Positions 12,013 through 13,121 of a stretch of 13,121 bases of DNA are shown one piece after another. This stretch comes from Collinsella aerofaciens. Lineage in GTDB: Bacteria; Actinomycetota; Coriobacteriia; Coriobacteriales; Coriobacteriaceae. The notes under the pieces were generated by a model that worked only from the letters and a program-made list of their open reading frames with translations, had not been told where the DNA came from and did no database searches. Numbering within the stretch: the stretch's first letter is position 1; each line of letters begins with the position of its first letter. The position numbers were made by a program, and so were the translations under genes. The stretch covers positions 1 through 13,121 of the forward strand of contig NZ_JAHONA010000041.1 of NCBI RefSeq assembly GCF_019131995.1, in the 5' to 3' direction.

Positions 12013-12042
12013 TTTATCGTTTGTCGTTAATTCTGATATGAT
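12013..12042 (+). promoter_or_regulatory. Promoter of the DUF2975-XRE pair
   Basis: The -10 box TATGAT (12037-12042) follows a weak -35, TTTATC (12013-12018), by 18 bases. Transcription would start near 12049, about 28 bases before the ATG. Confidence 0.5.
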
Positions 12043-12053
12043 ACAAGTATCAT
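12038..12053. promoter_or_regulatory. Palindromic operator over the -10 box of the DUF2975-XRE pair
   Basis: ATGATAC and GTATCAT are perfect 7-bp arms around AA, overlapping the -10 box and the predicted start of transcription. This is the expected place for an autorepressor, and the XRE protein of the same operon is the obvious candidate. Confidence 0.6.
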
Positions 12054-12076
12054 CCAAGACATTGGTTGGAGGAGCT

Positions 12077-12715
12077 ATGATCCGCTGGAACGTATCCAAA
12101 TCGAATGAAGCCATCGACCGTGAACAGGCAATAGCCAAACTGAGGAAGCTCACTCGCTACTGCAAATGGGGCACAATCTGCACCATCGTGGCGCTCGCTC
12201 TGGCACTCCTCGCAGTCATTGCAATCAAACTTCTATTCATATTGCCTAGCCTCTCCCAAGGGTTCTGTCTCCAATCCGTAGAGCATACGGCTGGCGAAGG
12301 GCCATTTCTCGCTCTCGTCGGCGCCAGCGAACAGACCCCTCTTATGCTTGTCGCGCACGACGGTCATACTGCCATAGGGAGCGGCATGATGGCATGCCTC
12401 GCGCTTGCCATCGCGCTAAGCGCATACAGGTTTTTCTCCGCCATTGAAAAGGCGGGCAGGCCCTTTGACCTCGAATGCATCCGCATACTACGTCAAATAG
12501 GACATTTGTTCCTTATCGGCGGCGCCGCCGTGAAACTTTTTGGTGCCATAGTCACAGGGCTGATACTCTCAGGATTTGGCGGTAGCTTTACGGATGCGCT
12601 TGGCGGCCAGCATCTCGACCTCTCCATGCTCTTTACAGGCCTGATTATTAGCCTGATTGCCAGCGTCTTCCAGTACGGGTGTATCCTGCAAAAACAAGAT
12701 GACGAGTTGCTCTAG
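12077..12715 (+). CDS. DUF2975 family membrane protein
   Basis: This 212-residue protein has about four membrane helices at roughly 33-57, 101-121, 139-165 and 181-203. Between the second and third it has the family-typical GRPFDLECIRILRQIG segment. The N-terminal 30 residues are soluble and charged, and a polar, probably extracytoplasmic segment lies at about 62-95. DUF2975 proteins, such as B. subtilis YoaS, are commonly encoded next to a small Cro/CI-type regulator, as here, and their function is unknown. An earlier in-frame ATG exists at 12038 but lies inside the promoter palindrome. The ATG at 12077 directly follows GGAGGAGCT and is clearly better. The downstream XRE gene begins nine bases after its stop, so the two form an operon divergent from the PTS operon. 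Confidence 0.85.
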   Translation: MIRWNVSKSNEAIDREQAIAKLRKLTRYCKWGTICTIVALALALLAVIAIKLLFILPSLSQGFCLQSVEHTAGEGPFLALVGASEQTPLMLVAHDGHTAIGSGMMACLALAIALSAYRFFSAIEKAGRPFDLECIRILRQIGHLFLIGGAAVKLFGAIVTGLILSGFGGSFTDALGGQHLDLSMLFTGLIISLIASVFQYGCILQKQDDELL

Positions 12716-12724
12716 GGGGAATCC

Positions 12725-12964
12725 ATGATTATTCTGCGGCTCGACCGCATGCTGGCCGAACGCAAGATCTCATCCAAAGAACTTGCAGAACGCGTGGGTA
12801 TCTCTCAGGTCAATATGTCGCGCATCAAGACGGGCAAGGTATCTGCCGTGCGTTTTTCAACTCTAGACGCGATATGCCGAGCACTCGACTGCCAGCCGGG
12901 CGATGTACTGGAATATATACCTGACGATGAAGCCGATAGCCTCTTTGGGCTTAAGGATGAATAG
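12725..12964 (+). CDS. XRE/Cro-family small transcriptional regulator (YozG-like)
   Basis: The 79-residue product is a single helix-turn-helix domain. It begins MIILRLDRMLAERKISSKEL; the HTH lies at about residues 17-38 (SKELAERVGISQVNMSRIKT), followed by STLDAICRALDCQPGDVLEY, the usual end of this YozG-type family. An acidic tail (DDEADS) closes it. It is predicted to be a dimeric DNA-binding protein, probably autoregulating the operon through the ATGATAC-AA-GTATCAT site over the promoter. Its ribosome binding site AGGGGGAA overlaps the stop codon of the DUF2975 gene, so translation is coupled. No terminator is visible between its stop and the IS3-type end. Confidence 0.9.
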   Translation: MIILRLDRMLAERKISSKELAERVGISQVNMSRIKTGKVSAVRFSTLDAICRALDCQPGDVLEYIPDDEADSLFGLKDE

Positions 12965-13018
12965 CCATAATTAAGCCCCCAATCACGCCCTCAACGCAAA
13001 TAGCCCGCTAGAACATTG

Positions 13019-13042
13019 TGAACCGCGCCCCAAATCTTGGAC
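13019..13042. mobile_element. Terminal inverted repeat of an IS3/IS150-type element
   Basis: Reading inward on the plus strand the sequence starts TGAACCGCGCCCCAAATCTT and ends GGAC. It matches the general TGnACnG-CCCCAAAnnnTTGGAC pattern of IS3/IS150-group ends. It lies 14 bases beyond the transposase stop, as expected for the 3' end of such an element. The outer boundary is estimated at 13019. The other end and any target-site duplication are outside the window. Confidence 0.6.
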
Positions 13043-13056
13043 GCCCTAAATAGCGA

Positions 13057-13121
13057 CTAGGCCGCAAGGGCCTGATTCCGGTACTCCTCCGGGGTCAGGC
13101 CCTTCAATCTTACCTGCCTCC
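13057..13121 (-). CDS. IS3/IS150-type transposase, C-terminal end (runs off right edge)
   Basis: Read on the minus strand from the right edge, the last 20 residues are visible before the TAG stop at 13059-13057. They end VRLKGLTPEEYRNQALAA. The L(K/G)GLTPxEYR motif followed by a short tail is characteristic of the C-terminus of OrfB-type, DDE integrase-core transposases of the IS3 family, IS150 group. The terminal repeat lies just beyond the stop. Whether the rest is intact cannot be judged. The element lies about 90 bases downstream of the XRE gene and points toward it, so it may have displaced that operon's original terminator. Confidence 0.8.
   Translation of the reverse strand, partial: RQVRLKGLTPEEYRNQALAA

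Larger units (their letters stand above)
11504..12036. other. Gene-free regulatory region rich in inverted repeats
   Basis: I see no credible gene here. The stretch lies between the PTS operon and the divergent DUF2975 gene and is lower in GC than its surroundings. It holds the PTS promoter candidate, LacI/cre-like motifs near 11564-11573 and 11636-11649, and TTTTTGC/GCAAAAA arms (11571-11577, 11588-11594). It also holds direct ACCAGT repeats (11771-11786), an 11-bp-arm inverted repeat (11798-11827), a TGAGCTA/TAGCTCA palindrome (11955-11969), and two copies of AATCGTTTTCA (11838-11848, 11974-11984). A 77-codon frame from a GTG at 11800 starts inside a repeat and looks non-coding. Confidence 0.5.

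Noticed and set aside
11800..12030. 76-residue plus-strand frame
   Set aside because: It begins with a GTG inside an inverted repeat, has no ribosome binding site and shows no domain. The region is better explained as regulatory DNA.
1..13121. CRISPR array
   Set aside because: No regularly spaced direct repeats with unique spacers were seen anywhere. The repeats present are isolated inverted repeats.

Overview
The window looks like a chromosomal segment of a gut Actinobacterium of the Coriobacteriia, most likely Collinsella or a close relative. This rests on the moderately high GC, GC-ending codon preference, strong GGAGG-type ribosome binding sites, and a mannose-family phosphotransferase (PTS) amino-sugar locus typical of gut commensals. 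The genus is an inference, since no marker gene is present.

Layout. The left edge (1-93, minus) holds the first 31 codons of an IS30-type transposase, preceded by a near 40-bp perfect palindrome. A tRNA-Thr(CGT) gene with its own promoter and terminator follows (about 247-424). Then come a low-GC stretch with no convincing gene, a small unknown ORF (820-1185) and an elaborate set of nested hairpins between two convergent genes.

From 1318 to 11374 almost everything reads on the minus strand and forms an amino-sugar catabolic locus, probably for N-acetylgalactosamine/galactosamine. In transcription order it contains PTS EIIA, a YajC-like protein, EIIB, EIIC, EIID and a terminator. It continues with a GntR/UTRA regulator, an AgaS-type deaminase/isomerase with a terminator, and a NagA-type deacetylase. 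The last block is a LacX-like aldose epimerase, a LacC-type sugar-phosphate kinase, a NagA C-terminal gene relic, and a YhcH/NanQ-type protein. One flavodoxin-like gene (4022-4606) is inserted on the plus strand with its own terminator.

The inferred route is: PTS uptake gives GalNAc-6-P, NagA-type deacetylation gives galactosamine-6-P, AgaS-type deamination/isomerisation gives tagatose-6-P, and LacC phosphorylation gives tagatose-1,6-bisphosphate. The aldolase that would finish the pathway is not in this window. LacX and YhcH probably handle sugar anomers. An identical 13-base partial palindrome, CTGGTAGTAACCA, lies upstream of both agaS and the PTS operon. It resembles the TGGT...ACCA operators of DasR/NagR-type GntR regulators, so it is the probable operator of the encoded GntR protein.

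Right of the PTS operon is a roughly 700-bp non-coding stretch rich in inverted repeats. It is followed on the plus strand by a DUF2975 membrane protein and a small XRE regulator, with a 16-bp palindrome over their -10 box. The window ends in the C-terminus and terminal repeat of an IS3/IS150-type element, so the locus is bracketed by two unrelated insertion sequences.
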